Shown here: positions 43,801 through 59,100 of the stretch, piece by piece
How positions within the stretch are numbered: position 1 is the stretch's first letter
Layout: every line of letters begins with the position of its first letter
Assembly: GCA_030770425.1 (NCBI GenBank)
Contig: JASJFT010000140.1
Span: 1 to 64,000, forward strand
Source of the DNA: Darksidea phi
Taxonomy: Eukaryota; Ascomycota; Dothideomycetes; Pleosporales; Lentitheciaceae
Reading direction: 5' to 3'
DNA length: 64,000 nt
The notes under the pieces: model-generated
Told to the model about the DNA's origin: nothing
What the model saw: the letters and a program-made list of their open reading frames with translations, nothing else
The model's database searches: none
Position numbers and translations under genes: made by a program

Positions 43801-46800
43801 ATATAAGATAAAGGTTAAAGATCTAATTAGAATATTTAGTAGAATTAAACTACTTAATCTAGAAGATTCTATTACTAATAAGTATATTTACCTCTGTACG
43901 ATTCGATTCTTTAAAGGGTTTCTTAGGTATATTAATAATACTATCTATATAGAGTTTAACTACTAGTTTATAATTATCTTTTTTCTTCTAGATTAGAAAA
44001 GTATTTATAATTAGTATAGAATTCCTTTAAGATCTTTCTCTACCTTATTTCTTTAATTCTTTAACTTATACGGAAGGAGGTTCTTTTTTTCTTAGTCTTC
44101 TATACTTCCTTATACGTAGTTATTTAACTTAGACTAGAGTAGATTTATTAGAATTAATATCTTTACTTAATTAGTTATTAGTTTTATATAGAGAGGTCTA
44201 TTTATAATAGTATTCCTTAACTTATATATATTATATAGTAAGTAGTCTATTATCTAGATAAATAGTAATATCTCTACCTTTAATCTCTATAATTTCGTAT
44301 AGGTCTATCTAACCTTTCTTCTCTCTCTATATTATAACTTCTATCTTAAGAGGAAGATTAAGAATATTATATAATAGTCTATTTCTTATATTTAGTACGC
44401 GGTTAATATCTAACTTTATATATTCTACTTAAATTATCTTAATAGTCTTTTATACGATATTAGCGCGTTTAATAATATTTAGAGATAGAGAAGAATCTAT
44501 ATTTACTTAAGAATATATACTAAAGATAAGTAGTATAGATATAATACTATTTAGACCTACTATATTATTTAGAGCTTTAATTACTATCTAGAGAAGTAAT
44601 TTATCTAGTATATAATTACCGAGTTTAGCTTTAAGAATATTAAATATATATTTTAAGGGTACGTATATATATTCTACCTTACTAATAGTCTAGTATACTT
44701 TAATAGATATTTATTAGTATTCTATTCTAATAATCTTCGTATAAGCTCTAAATTCTTCTAAAATAAAATTTATACTAGGATTATATATAATATAGTTTAG
44801 TAGTCTTTAGTATATATTAATCTAATATATATAGAGTATATCCTAAGTATTTTATATAAAGAGTAATTTTAGGAATATAGTAGCTTAGAAGGAAGTATTA
44901 GTATTAATTATATATAGAATATTCTTTCTACTAATCTATACGATGTCGATAATTACCTTATAATTAAAATAGGTATTATTTTTAATTAAAAACTTAAATC
45001 TCTTTAATATAGATCTATACGATTAGTAGAAGTAGTAGAATTTTATAATCTATTCTAGTACTAATAGATTTACTTCGTAGCTAGTATTTATAAGTAGATT
45101 ATATAGTTACTTTATATAAGGGTAGCTAAAATAGTAATATAGCTAATATAGCTTTAATTCTATAAAGAATAATATAGTATCCGCTAGACTAATATTAAAA
45201 AATAGATAGTTCTATTTACGTATAATAGGAATAGTTATTTTATCCTTTTATATAATATAATTAAGAATATTATTAAAGTAGACTTCTAGTTAGTCGGTAT
45301 CTACTAGTAATAGTAGAAAGGATATTAGGGTATCTAAGATATAGTAGATAACTATTCTAATTAAATTCTTAATTCGTATAGTTTTTAAAGATATTACTAA
45401 ATTCTATCTACTAAAGCTAATAGTTATATTATAAGGTATTTAGTTAACTTTTATATAGGGGTTCTCGTATATATATATCTTAAGTTATACTTTCCTAATA
45501 GTTAATATTTATACGATACTAGTATCTTATAGTTCTCCTTAGTATACTATATAGTAATAGTCTTTAAGAAAGAATTAGTTAGTCTAAGATTAATAATCTT
45601 TATTAATTCTATAGATATCTTTACTAGTTATATAATAAAGGTATACTACTAATATAAGATAGTTAAGTATACGTTTACTCTTCTTAATATCTTTTTTAAA
45701 TCTATTACTATTATCCTCGTATATAGTATTAATATCTACGTTATTATTAGAAAGTTCTTTAAAGTCTATAATATAGATAGCTATCTTATTATATAAGGGT
45801 ACTTAGTAATATATATCTTTAAAGAATATAATATACTATATTCTAGCTTAAGAATAATCTATATAATTATAATTCGATAACTAGTAACCTTCTTTATAAT
45901 AAATAAAGTATCTTTTTCTTCTTAATCTAATATTATTATCTCTTTCTTATACGGTAAATAGTTTACTATATAGTTAGGATTATCTATACTAAGATAGTCT
46001 ATCTTATACTAGATAGTATAAGTTATACCGTTAGTTAGTATAGAAAGTATTATATAAGTCTTAGATATATTAGTTATTACTCTATTAATTAAGTAAGACT
46101 TATAGTACTAACTAGAGGTTATTAAATAATCCTTTATACGTTATCTTAAATAAGAGTAAAGCTTATTCTAGCTTATAATATCCGTAATATACTTATAGTA
46201 CTACTATATAAAGTTATATTTCTCTATAGAATTATAGACTAAGTACCCGTTATATAAGGGTAAGCTTATTAATTATAGCTTTTAGTATCTTATATAGTAT
46301 CTTATTAGAATTCTCCTATCTTACCTATACGAATATTATTATAGTCTAGTTAATATAGTATTAGCTATAGTTAATATCTATATTAAAGTATTTATTAAAT
46401 ACTTCGTATAGATACTTCTAAGTTTAGCTAGGACTAATAATCGTTAGATAGTAGGTATTTATACGATCCTTAAAAATATCTAGAAAGATATTTAAGTATT
46501 AGAACTTATAGATCTTAAGATATCTATATAGTTTAATAAAAATTTATACCTTATTAGTAAGAATATTATATAGTTTACTAGTATAGTTATTTACCTTTCT
46601 CTATACCTTTTAGAATTAAATAAGCTTTTCGGGTAGAAGGGGTATATTAGTATATTCTTAGATTAATAGGAGTTCGTACGGGTTATATACTAGTATCGAA
46701 ACTAATTAATAGGGTAGCTATATAGCTAGTAAAGGGACTAAGGCTTTCTATATAAAAGAAGGAGGCTCGTATAGTAGATAGATAGATACTACTCTCTACT

Positions 46801-47985
46801 ATAGTAAGATAGTATTATATAAAGGCTTAGGTATATACCTTAGAGGCTAAGAATCCTACTAGATATCCTAGAGAGAAGAAGAAGGGAAAGGACCTTATTA
46901 GATATCCTTCCTATTCTTCTTAAGACTTAGTTCCCTCTTTATATTATTATATAGGTTATAGACTATAAGTCTTAGAGATATTAACCTAGAACTCTTAATA
47001 CTAAAGTTCTAGTATATAATATCGTATAACTTTTATAATTAGGTAGCTTTAGAATCTAAGACGAGGTATATACCTTACTCCTTAAGAATAAGCTTAAGCT
47101 CTCTCTTAAATACGCGATTAGTATAATTCTAATAACTAATAGTCTAATCTTAGAAGTCTTCTAGAAAGCTTTTATATAAAGATTTCTTCTACTCTACTTA
47201 ATATATATAGTTTAGTAAGTATATATCTAGTATATAAGTTAAGCTAGATAATATCTTCCTCTAATTTAGTATCGATATTATTAAGATTAATCCTATTAGT
47301 CTAGTATTAAGGATTAACCTTATACTTTAGTATCGCTACTAAGATATTTATATTATAAAAGTATTTATTATACGAAGTATTATCCCTTCTTATTATTAGT
47401 CTTTTTCCTTTTATATACGATAATAGTAGTAGGGGTTCTTATTTCTATATAGAGAATAAGGATCCTTCCTTATCCTCTATAGATAGGGGTTAGGTAGCTT
47501 ATTTTAATACTATAGTTTAATCGGTCGGTATTACTTATACGTTCGTACGATAGTAGAAGAAGATAGGTAGATTACGGGCTTATATTTATATAATAGTAGT
47601 TAGAGAGAAGGATTACGGTTACGTTCGGGTAATATATAAGTATAGATTATAAACTTATATTTATATAATATAGATTAGTATAGTAGCTATACTATTATAT
47701 TCTTACCGTATAAAAGTAGATAGTATATTCGTTAATTTATTAGCTATCTACCTTTATATAAAAGAAGTTAATCTTCTTTTTTATATAGACGTACGAGATA
47801 GAGTTAGTATATAGTACTTATTAACTTAATCTCTACTTTTTATATAGAATAGGTATAAAATAGAGTTTAAGGTAGTCTAGGAGGTCTCTATCTTTACTTT
47901 TACTAATTTATAATTTTACCGTATAGGGTAGAAGCTCGTTATAGTAATTTATTAACTTCTATTATACGGTTTAATTACTAATTAG

Positions 47986-48265
47986 TATTAAATAGTCTAT
48001 AGTTTATAATAGTAGACTATAGAGATTTAACTAAGTAAATAGCTAGAGTAGGTATATATATATACAAAAAATAGAAATAATAAAATAATTCTCTTTTATA
48101 ATTTATAACTAATAGGGCTTTAGATAGAAGCCTCTTTTATTTAGAAGAATCGCGTAAAGCTCTATATATAGCGAATTACTAAGAAGATAATCTATATATA
48201 TAAATCCCGTACGACTATATATAATTAAACGTATAAGGTTAGTACTAGAACTTAGTAAACGAATA
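47986..48265 (-). repeat. 5' LTR of the inner copia
   Basis: 280 bp, the 5' LTR because the element reads on the minus strand. It is followed immediately by the GAATT target duplication. Confidence 0.85.
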
Positions 48266-51200
48266 GAATTAGATATTAATAAGTTCCTAGTAAAGAAACT
48301 ACCCCTATCTAATAACGAGCTAAAAAAGAAACTTCTAAAATAATTAAGGGATATAGTTACTAGATTCCTTCCTAGAAAAGTAGACGAACTTCCGTTAAAA
48401 TAAGTATAGAATTATAAGATTAATATTATCTCGGGTAAAGAACCCCTATATTAAAAGAATTAATCTTTTTCTTTATCTAAACTCTATATTATATATAAAT
48501 AACTAGATAATAATCTAGATAAGGATTTTATTCGAAAATCCTATATACGATATACTACTCCCTTACTTCTAGTAATAAAACTAAGTAGAGGAGTATATAT
48601 ATATTAAGATTATAAAGACCTAAATAATATTACTATTAAAAACTACTATCTACTATCTCTTATCTAAGAAATCCTTAACGTTCTCTATAATATAAAAGTA
48701 TATATTAAACTTAATATTATTACTATCTTTAATAAATTACGTATTATTAAAGGATATAAATAGAAAATAATATTTATTATATATTTTAGACTTTTTAAAA
48801 TCTTAGTTATACCTTTTAGCCTTTATAATATACTAGTATTCTTTTAGAACTATATTAATTATACCCTTTATAATCTATTAGACTATATCTATACTACGTA
48901 TCTTAATAATATCTTAGTCTATTTAGAAAATAAAAAAGAGTATTAAAAGTATATCCGAGAAGTAGTTTAGAGATTAATTAATATTAGTTTTTAAATTAAT
49001 ATCTATAAATATAAGTTTAAGATTATAAAGACTAAATACCTTAGATTTATTATCTTTCTTAGTAGTATTAAAATAGATTCTAAGAAAGTAGCTACGATTT
49101 TAAAATAGATATAACCCTCTTATCTTAAGAATCTATAAAAATTCCTAAATTTTATAAATTTCTACTAATACTTTATTCGAGACTTCTTAAATATATATAT
49201 CCTACTTAATAAACTTTTATATAAGAATATACCGTAGAACTAGACTATTAAATAGATAACTATCTTTAAGATACTTAAGAATTCCTTCGTTATAATACTA
49301 ATATTAGTAATATATAACTTTACTAAGAAAATAGTCCTAAAAACTAATACCTCTAATTAGGTATTAGGTAGTATTCTCTCCTAATATAATAATAATAGTA
49401 TTCTATATATAATCGCCTATTTTTTAAGTAAATATAGTACTACTAAATATAATTATAAGATCTATAATAAAGAATTATTAGTAATTATTAAGTTTCTAGA
49501 AGAATAATAACTAGAACTCTAAGGAACTATAGAACTATTTAAAATTATTACTAACTATAAGAATCTAGAATACTTTATAATTATAAAGATACTATTATAA
49601 TACTAGATTCGCTAGTTAGAGTTTCTATTATAATTTAACTTTAAGATTATTTATTAACTAGGCTTAAAAGCTATACGACTAGATATATTAAGTAGAATAT
49701 TAGGAAATTAATTAAATAAAAATAATACTTTTAATAATAGAATAAAAAATAAACTATAAATAATACTTCTATTAGAAGTTCTTAGTAACGAAGTTCTAAA
49801 AGACCTCCTCGACTAAAATCCTATAAGTATAGTACTACTAATTCTCCCTACTATAGATTAATTTATTAACGAACTAATTAACTCTATATATTCTACTATA
49901 TTAATAATTATAAAGATAATTATTACCCTCTTAGATCTAAATATAAGACGCTAGCTAAAATACCTTTAAAAAATTATATAGATACTAATACTAGACTTTA
50001 TACTTCGTTAAGATTATATATAATATTAAGAATATCTCTTTATACCGTCTTATAATAAACTTTATATATAGATTCTATACTAAATATATAATTCTATACC
50101 TACTAGATATCTAGAATAGATTAAAATAATAGAACTAATTATCTAAGACTATTAGTAGCTATATATAATATACGATATTAAAATCTATATCTAAGTATAT
50201 AAACTCTATATCTAAACTAAAAGCTCTAGATTATTACCTTAAGAATTTCTTAAGCTCTTACTAGTTCTATTCTAGGTATAATTCGATATCTCTATTAACT
50301 ATATTACTCTACTTCTAGAATTATAATAGTATAACTATATATATAAATATATTCTTATTATAATCTATAGGCTTACGAAGATATACTATATTATTCCTAT
50401 TAAAAAAATTAATATATTCGAATTAATTAACGTCTTCGTATCTCGAGTTTACTCCCTCTATAGTTACCTTAATAATATTCTATCTAATTAAGGAATCTAA
50501 TTTATATTATAGTTCTAAGACTAATTATCTATAAGACTTAGAATTATACTAAAATACTTCTTATTATTCTACCCTAAGACTAATAGCTAGACCGAATAAG
50601 TAAATAGTAGTATTAAAGTATACCTCTAGATATTTATAAATTTCTACTAAGATAACTAGATATAATAGCTTCTTCTTATAGAATTTACTATAAATAATAT
50701 TACCTTTAAAATAACTAATATTTCTCTATTCTTTACTAATTATAACTTCTATCTAAAACTTAGAATCGAGTCTAGCTAACTAATACTACTAAACCTATCT
50801 CTATTCTAATAATAAGAATTCTTTAAAGTAAATAATACTATTAATAGGTTTAACTATATTATTACCTAGCTAAAAGCTATTATTAAATAATCTATTAAGT
50901 ACTACGAATACTATATAAATAAGAAGTAAGAAGATATACTAAGATTTATCGTAGGAGATAAGGTCTTTATAAATATAAGAAATATAAAAACTAATAAATT
51001 AATAAAAAAAGAAGATAATAAGATAGTAGGTCTATTTAAAGTTCTAAAAGTTTATAACTAAATATACGCCTTAGAACTCCTAGTAATTATAAAAATATTT
51101 TTAGTATTTTATAACTTATTACTCTAATTAAAATACCCCTTCTAAGGACTTCTAGAATAAAACGTAATAAATAAAGCTAAGTTCCGATATTTTAGAGAAA

Positions 51201-54200
51201 GAATACTTAAATAAGAGAACGGAATAAAAAAGTTAACTAAATAATAGGAATTTAAGTCCCTACTAGATTACTACGATAAAGACCTATAATAACTAATATA
51301 CTTAGTTAAATAGAAATATTATTCTACTACCTAGTAGCTAGTATTCGATCTAAAAGGTTAAGAGAGTATAGTCTACTAATTTTATAATAATTACCTAAAT
51401 AAACCTACCCTAAGATAGATTCGAAGGATACTAATATTAATAAATTTTCTTTCTATAAAACTATTTAAGATAAATAGCTATTTAGAGGAGGGGTACTATT
51501 ATAGTACTAATCTATAACTATTTATACCTATTATATATCGTATCTATAGTTACGGTACTCCCTTTACTAGATCTTATTATATTAGATATATATAGCCTCT
51601 ACTTATTCTAATTTTAGTCCTTTATAGTATAACTTATATTCTACCTCGACCCTAGTATATCTATACTATAATAGGTATTTCGTCTAAAGGTAACTATACT
51701 ATCTATATAGATTAGAGGAAAAGCTTATATAGAAAGGATTATTATAGAAGAAGAAATTAGTCTTCTTAGTATACTATAAAGGGAGCGAATATCTAACGTA
51801 GAAGATAGAGCTAGTATCTATAGTAGATATAATACGAATAATAGTATAGAGACGGAGGATAATAGGAATACCTAGCTAGAAAAGCTTATTATTATTATTA
51901 GTAAGAGGTTTAGTATTATTAGTACGTTTAACTATTTATATATATTATTAATAAATTAAAAGCTATTATTATTATATAGTTACTATCTATACTATTATAT
52001 AAGATATCGAAATATTAAAATATAATAAGGTAATTAGAATTATAAAAAATATAGCTAGCCTAGAAGCTAATATAATATTATACTAGATAGTAGTCTAAGC
52101 TTTTAGGGGAGAGATTCGTATATATATATATATACTCTAGCTATTTACTTAGTTAAACTTCTATAGTCTATTATTATAAACTATAGACTATTTAATACTA
52201 ATTAATAATTAAACTATATAATAAAAGTTAATAAATTACTATAATAAGCTTTTATCTTATATAATAAGATTATAAATTAGTAAGAGTAAAGATAAAGATC
52301 TTCTAGACTATTTTAGACTCTATTTTATACCTATTCTATATAGAAAGTAGAAATAAAGTTAATAAGTACTATATATTAACTCTATCTTATATATCTATAT
52401 AGAAAAGAAGATTAACTTCTTTTATATAAAGATAAATAGCTAATAAATTAATAAATATACTATCTACTTTTATATAATAAGAACGCGATAGTATAGCTAC
52501 TTTATCGATTTATATTATATAAATATAAGTTTATAATTTATATCTATATATTACTTAAATATAATAGTAATCTATTTTAACTATTATTATATAAATATAA
52601 GTCTATAATCTATCTATCTATTTATCTATCTTTCTTCTACTATCGTACGAATATATAAGCGATATCGACTAATTAAATTATAACGTTAAAATAAACTATC
52701 TAATTTCTATCTATAAAGAATAAGGAAGAATCCTTATTCTCTATATAGAAATAAGAATCTTTACTACTATTATTATATATAAAAGAAAAAAGACTAATAA
52801 TAAGAAGAAACGATACTCTATATAATAAATACTCCTATAATATAAATATCTTAGTAGTAATATTAAAGTATAAGGTTAATTTTTAGTATTAAACTAATAA
52901 GATTAATCTTAATAATATTAATACTAAATTAAAAGAAGATATTATCTAGCTTAACTTATATACTAGATACGTACTTACTAAACTATATATATTAAATAAA
53001 GTAGAAGAAATCTTTATATAAAACTTTTTAAAAGACTTTTAAGACTAGACTATTAATTATTAAAACTATATTAGTTACGCGTTTAAGAGAAAGCTTAAGC
53101 TTATTTTAAAAAAATAAGACGTATACTCTATTTTAGATTCTAAGACTATCTAGTTATAGAAGTTATATAATATTATATACTAGAACTTTAGTATTAATAG
53201 TTTTAGGTTAATATTTCTAAGATTTATAATCTATAACCTATATAATAATATAAAGAGAAAATTAAGTTCTAAGAAAAATAAGAAGAATATCTAATAAAGT
53301 TCTTTTTCTTCTTTCTCTTTTCTCTAGGATATCTAATAGGGTCTTTAGTCTTTAAGATATATATCTAAGCCTTTATATAATATTATCTTACTATAGTAGA
53401 AAGTAATATCTATTTATTTATTATATAAATCTTCTTCTTTTATATAAAGAGTCTTAGTCTTTCTACTAACTATATAGCTATCCTATTAATTAGTCTTAAT
53501 ACTAGTATATAATTCGTATAAACTCTTATTAACTTAGAAATATATTAATATATCTCTTTTACCTAAAAAGCTTATCTAATTCTAAAAGGTATAGAGAAAG
53601 ATAAATAACTATACTAATAAATTATATAATATTCTTATTAATAAGATATAAATCTTTATTAAACTATATAAATATCTTAAGATTTATAAGTTCTAATACT
53701 TAAATATCTTTTTAAATATTCTTAAGAATTATATAAATATCTACTACTTAATAATTATTAATTTTAGTTAAACTTAGAAGTATTTATATAAAGTATTTAA
53801 TAAATACTTTAATATAGATATTAATTATAACTAATATTATACTAACTAGACTATAATAATATTTATATAGGTAAGATAGAAGAACTCTAATAAGATACTA
53901 TATAAGGTACTAGAAGTTATAATTAATAAGTTTACTCTTATATAATTATAAGGAATTAAGAAATTCCTAAGAAGTAATCTTTAATAGGTTATTTCCTATT
54001 TAGGTTTAGCCTATATTACTAAGCTATTATTATAGCTAGATTCTATAGGTTATTCTAAGAAGAATAATATATAGCTTATTTAAATTGGACTAATATTAAG
54101 CTAGATATTAGAGGTTAAAGTTATTAGTAATTAGGTTGATTCTAGAACCTTCTAGTAACTACTAGACTAGCTAGTATTACTAATAAGTATTAGAAATACT

Positions 54201-55262
54201 TAATTTCTAATACTTATATAATACTTAGTAAGCTATTCTAGAATATTCTATTACTAATTAATAATTAGTAATAGATTTCTTGGCTAGAAGTATATAAGGA
54301 GGATAATTCTCGTTAGATAGTTAGCTATTTAACCTAATAACTAAATTATTAAATAAGTTAATATATTATTATATTATCTTATTATCTTTTTACCTTATTT
54401 AGTTATACTTCCGCCCCCCTAAATATTATTTATAGTATTCTATTAGGTTCTACTATAAATAGGAAGAAAGTTAAGCTTAATAAGCGCCCCCCTCTACTTA
54501 TATAAGCTACCCCTTTCTTTATAATAATAAGTACTTAATCTATAGTTCTATAGAAAAATATAACTTTATATAGTAGTTCTTTAAGTATATTATAAATATT
54601 ATAAGCTAAAGTAAGTTTTATTCTTATTAAAGATAATATATAAAGGATTATTTAATAATCTTTAATTAGTATTATAAGTCTTACTTAACTAATAGAGTAA
54701 TAATTAGTATAATTAGAATTTATATAATACTTTCTATACTAATTGATAATATAACTTATATTATCTAGTATAAGATAGACTATTATAACGTAGATAATCC
54801 TAATAATAAAGTAAACTATTTACTATATAAGGATAAGATAATAATTCTAGACTAAGAAGAAAGAAATACTTTATTTATTATAAAGAAGGTTATTAGTTAT
54901 TAAATTATAATTATATAGATTATTCTTAAGCTAGAATATAGTATATTATATTCTTTAAAGATATATATAACTAGGCGTCCTTATATAATAAGATAGCTAC
55001 CTATATTATAGATTTTAAAGAATTTTCTAATAATAATATAGATATTAACGTTACGTATAAGAATAATAGCGATAAATCTAAAGAAGATATTAAGAAAAGT
55101 AAATATATACTTAATTATTTTATATTAATAGTATATCTTTATTATATAACTAACGAAGATATCTATAGAATTAATAAAGATTATTAATCTTAAGCTAACT
55201 AATTCTTTTTTAAAGACTATTACTATACGGTATACTAAGAAGAACTATAGGATATTAATACT

Positions 55263-55378
55263 ATATAAATATTAACTATTAGAAAAGTATAACTTAAGAT
55301 ATATATATATAATAATTCTTATATAAATATTAACTATTAGAAAAGTATAACTTAAGATATATATATATAATAATTCTT
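55263..55378. repeat. 58-bp tandem duplication inside the outer copia
   Basis: A 58-base unit beginning ATATAAATATTAACTATTAG is repeated head to tail without change. It lies in the former pol region and would shift or lengthen the frame. Confidence 0.85.
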
Positions 55379-55758
55379 ATATAAAAGTTAACTAGATACC
55401 TTATAATATAACTATTAGCTTTAGTAGATAGAATTTAATAATATCTTTAAAAATTATATAGATTAAAAATTTAATTAAAATAGTTATCTATTATATCTTA
55501 GATATTCTAATACCCTTTCTACTATTACTAGTAGATACTAATCGATTAGAAGTCTACTTTAATAATATTCTTAATTATATTATACGAAAGGATAAAATAA
55601 CTATTCCTATTATATATAAATAGGGCTATCCATTCTTTAATATTAATCTAGTAGATACTATATTATTTTTTATAAAATTAGAGCTATATCGACTATATTA
55701 CTATTTTAATTACTTTTATATAAAATAACTATATAATTTACTTATAAGTATTAGCTAT

Positions 55759-56101
55759 CTCTCCTCTAGGAGCTTAGACTACTATTTAGCGTAATATTAT
55801 ATTAGCTTCTAGACTAGTTATATTTTTTATAATTCTAATTATCTTATTATATTTTAATATTTTAATATCTTATATAATAGTATAGATAGTAACTATATAA
55901 TAATAATAGCTTTTAATTTACTAATAATATATATAGATAGTTAAATATATTAATAATATTAAACCTTTTACTACTATATATAGCTCTATAGCTTTATTAT
56001 TATATATAAGATATAGGTATAGTACTTCTATTATATATAAACTTCTACTATATTTTATATAAATCTTTTAAAGAGACTTCTACTATATAAATCTAAATTA
56101 A
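55759..56101 (+). mobile_element. 343-bp short interspersed element, copy in the copia interior
   Basis: It is bounded by a 15-bp direct repeat, ATAAGTATTAGCTAT (55744-55758) and ATAAGTACTAGCTAT (56102-56116), differing only by one RIP-type transition. It starts CTCTCCTCTAGGAGC and ends TCTAAATTAA. It matches the split copy at 36836-52113. It has no coding capacity; the long target repeat suggests a SINE-like mode of insertion. Confidence 0.72.
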
Positions 56102-59100
56102 ATAAGTACTAGCTATAAAGTAAATCTATTAGTACTAGAATAAATTATAAAATTTTATTACTTCTACTAATTATATAAATCTATACTAAAGAGATTTAAG
56201 TTTTCGATTAAAGATAATATCTATTTTAATTATAAGATAATTATCGATATTATATAAATTAGTAGAAAGAATATTCTATATATAATTAATACTAATACTT
56301 TCTTCTAAGCTACTATATTCTTAAAATTACTCTTTATATAAGATACTTAGGATATACTTTATATATATTAAATTAATATATATTAAGAACTACTAGACTA
56401 TATTATATATAACTTAGGTATAAATTTTACTTTAAAAGAATTTAGAGCTTATACGAAGATTATTAAAGTAAAATACTAATAAATATCTATTAAAGTATAT
56501 TAAACTATTAGTAAGATAAAATATATATATATATCTTTAAAATATATATTTAATATTCTTAAAGTTAAACTTAATAATTATATACTTAATAAATTACTTC
56601 TTTAGATAATAATTAAAGTTCTAAATAATATAGTAGGTCTAAATAATATTATATCTATATTTTTTATTTTTAGTATATATTCCTAAGTTAATATAAATTC
56701 TTCTCTCTTTTCTAATATTATCGAATATACTAATATCGTATAAAAAGCTATTAAAATAATTTAAGTAAAATATATAAAGCTTAATATTAACTAAATACTA
56801 AATATTAGAAATAAACTATTATATAATATTCTTAAACTCCCTCTTAAGATAAAAGTTATAATTTAAAAAGAAAAAAAAGATTAGACTAACTCGTATAAAA
56901 TTATAGAAATTAAAGATAAAAATATTATTATCTATTTAGATAATAGATTACTTATTATATAATATACGTAAGTTAAGAAATATTATTATAAATAAACCTC
57001 TTTATATAAAACTAATAACTAATTAAGTAAAGATATTAATTCTAATAAATCTACTCTAGTTTAAGTTAAATAACCGTATATAAGAAAATATAGAAGATTA
57101 AGAAAAAAAGAATCTTCTCCTATATAAGTTAAAGAATTAAAAGAATAAGATAGAGATAGACCTTAAAGGAATTTTATACCAATTATAGATACTTTTCTAA
57201 CCTAGAAGAAAAAAAATAACTACGAACTAGTAGTTAAACTTTATATAAATAATATTATTAATATATTTAGAAAGCCTTTTAAAGAATTAGATTATATAAA
57301 GGTAAATATACTTATTAATAATAAAATCTTCTAAATTAAGTAGTTTAATCCTACTAAGTATTTCGATCGGATTTTTAACCTTTATCTTATATAAGAAGTT
57401 AAAAGAAAAAATATATAACTATATAAAAAGTCCTAACTAATATTTATAGAATATTTAAATAAGAAAAAAAAGATTATTCTTACTTAATCTCTAACTATCT
57501 AGAAGATAAGCTAATAACTAATTCTAGCTATTAAAGTAGTATTAATAGTATTATATAGTATATAGTATAAGCTTAAAAATATTATCTAAGCCTATATATA
57601 ATTAACTAATAAACTTTTTTATATACTATATACTAAACCGTTTAAAAATATCTAATACTTCTTTTCTTTAAACTTAATTCTAAGAGTAGTAAAGTCTCTA
57701 TATAATATAGTAGAATTAGGGTTATACTAGTTTAAAACGTACTATAACTACTATAAAGAAAAGTTAGAAATATAGATTTTATTATATAATCTATACTTAC
57801 TAATTATATATAAAGATAAAGATATCTTCGAAATTATAAGAATATAAATAAATAATATCTTTAGTACTATTATACCTTAGTTCTTATAAAAGAAAAAGAA
57901 AATATTATATTTTACTAATCTTTATACGAAACTAAAGACGATTCTAGTAAAAAATTAGTTACTAAAGTTTAATAATAGTAAGGTTACGTACGAAGATAAT
58001 AGAAATATTATTCTACTTTAGAGAGAATAAGCTAAAATTCTTTATATAATTAATCTAATAGTATAGAATACTACTTAATAGTATATTAAGTAGTATATAC
58101 GAGGTATTTATATTACTTTAATTTATTAATCTAAAGTAATCTTTAATATATTAATTATTATATAAACTACTAAGCTATTATTTAAAAATATTAAAGTATT
58201 TAATATATAAATTAAGTAATAAATAGATAATATAGATCTTAGATTAATATATATATACTAATTAATCTAAGTTATATAAAGCTATTTATCTTTACTAATA
58301 ACTTATTTATTAATAATAAGAATTTAAGCTTATAGCTTAGCTTCTTAATTATACTAGTTAATAAAGCTTATATAAATAATAATAATAAATTTTAATTATA
58401 TAATAATATTATATATTAGAATTCTATTAAGTATAAGTAAGTTATATAGAGTATACTAGTTAGTAAGCTATATAATATAATTAGTAGATTTAATTATATA
58501 ATTATATTAAGTATAACCCTATATTAAATTATATATAATTTTAATCTTTTAGTAATCCTAATAGTAATCTATACTAATTTAAAATTACTATATAATTATC
58601 TTATTAAGCTAGGTACGATAAATAAAAAGAGATTTATAATTAATATTATATTCTTTTATAAATTATATAAGAAATATAAGATTAATAAGATTTAATAAAT
58701 TAATAATAAAGATAACCTAATAGATATTTTTATAAAAAAATAGCTAATATATTACTAGTATAACTTATTTATATAAATAAGCTTATAGTTAGTATTAAAG
58801 TATCTATTAACTAGCTTAACTAATATATAGATATAATTAGTTCTATATAAAATTAAGTTATATATATAATTTTTTTTTTATACCCTTTCTTCTATTACTA
58901 TAGTTTATATAAAATATAATTATTTTTATAAAGTATATTTTTTTATCTTAACTAATTATAAAAGAAAAATAAAGAAAATCCTCTTCTTTTATCTCTTTCT
59001 TCTTCCTACTCTCTTCTCCTTTCTAAGACTCTTATATCTATTATTTATAGTAGTTATACTAAAGTCTATATAAATATTATATATATATACTATAGACTCT

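Larger units (their letters stand above)
40573..48265 (-). mobile_element. Ty1/copia retrotransposon (inner copy), complete, TSD GAATT
   Basis: Two 280-bp direct LTRs (40573-40852 and 47986-48265) bound a 7.1-kb interior, with identical 5-bp target duplications GAATT at 40568-40572 and 48266-48270. Coding sense is the minus strand. The interior matches the reverse complement of the outer copia, whose plus-strand RNase H and reverse transcriptase are recognisable. RIP has filled it with TA steps and stop codons. It is inserted in the pol region of the second gypsy family, upstream of the reverse transcriptase. Confidence 0.85.
37501..51673 (+). mobile_element. Ty3/gypsy element of a second family, 180-bp LTRs, split by a copia element
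   Basis: Direct LTRs of 180 bp at 37501-37680 and 51494-51673 start TATTATTATAG/TACTATTATAG and end TATAATA. The gag zone (37.7-39.3 kb) includes a 9-bp minisatellite. The gag-pol frame is cut at 40572 by a copia element and resumes at 48271. After that come the reverse transcriptase (about 48.4-49.0 kb; the motif Y-L-D-D is now YLNN by G-to-A change), RNase H (about 49.3-49.7 kb), integrase (about 50.0-50.8 kb) and a chromodomain (about 51.2-51.4 kb; YLVKWKYY). No clean target duplication is visible. All frames carry stops. Confidence 0.82.
36966..51900. mobile_element. Unidentified 762-bp insert, split by a gypsy element
   Basis: Pieces 36966-37500 (535 bp) and 51674-51900 (227 bp) are absent from the sister copy of the short element at 55759-56101, so they are a separate insertion. 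The ends are weakly inverted (TAATAAGATAATAT against TAATAATAATAATA). No coding motif is visible. It may be a non-autonomous DNA element. Confidence 0.5.
36836..52113 (-). mobile_element. 343-bp short interspersed element, copy in the copia LTR (split)
   Basis: Pieces 36836-36965 and 51901-52113 together make exactly 343 bp. They match 55759-56101 in reverse orientation. The copy is inserted in a TA run of the 5' LTR, with TA-rich duplicated flanks. It is split by a 762-bp insert that itself holds a gypsy element. No coding capacity. Confidence 0.72.
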
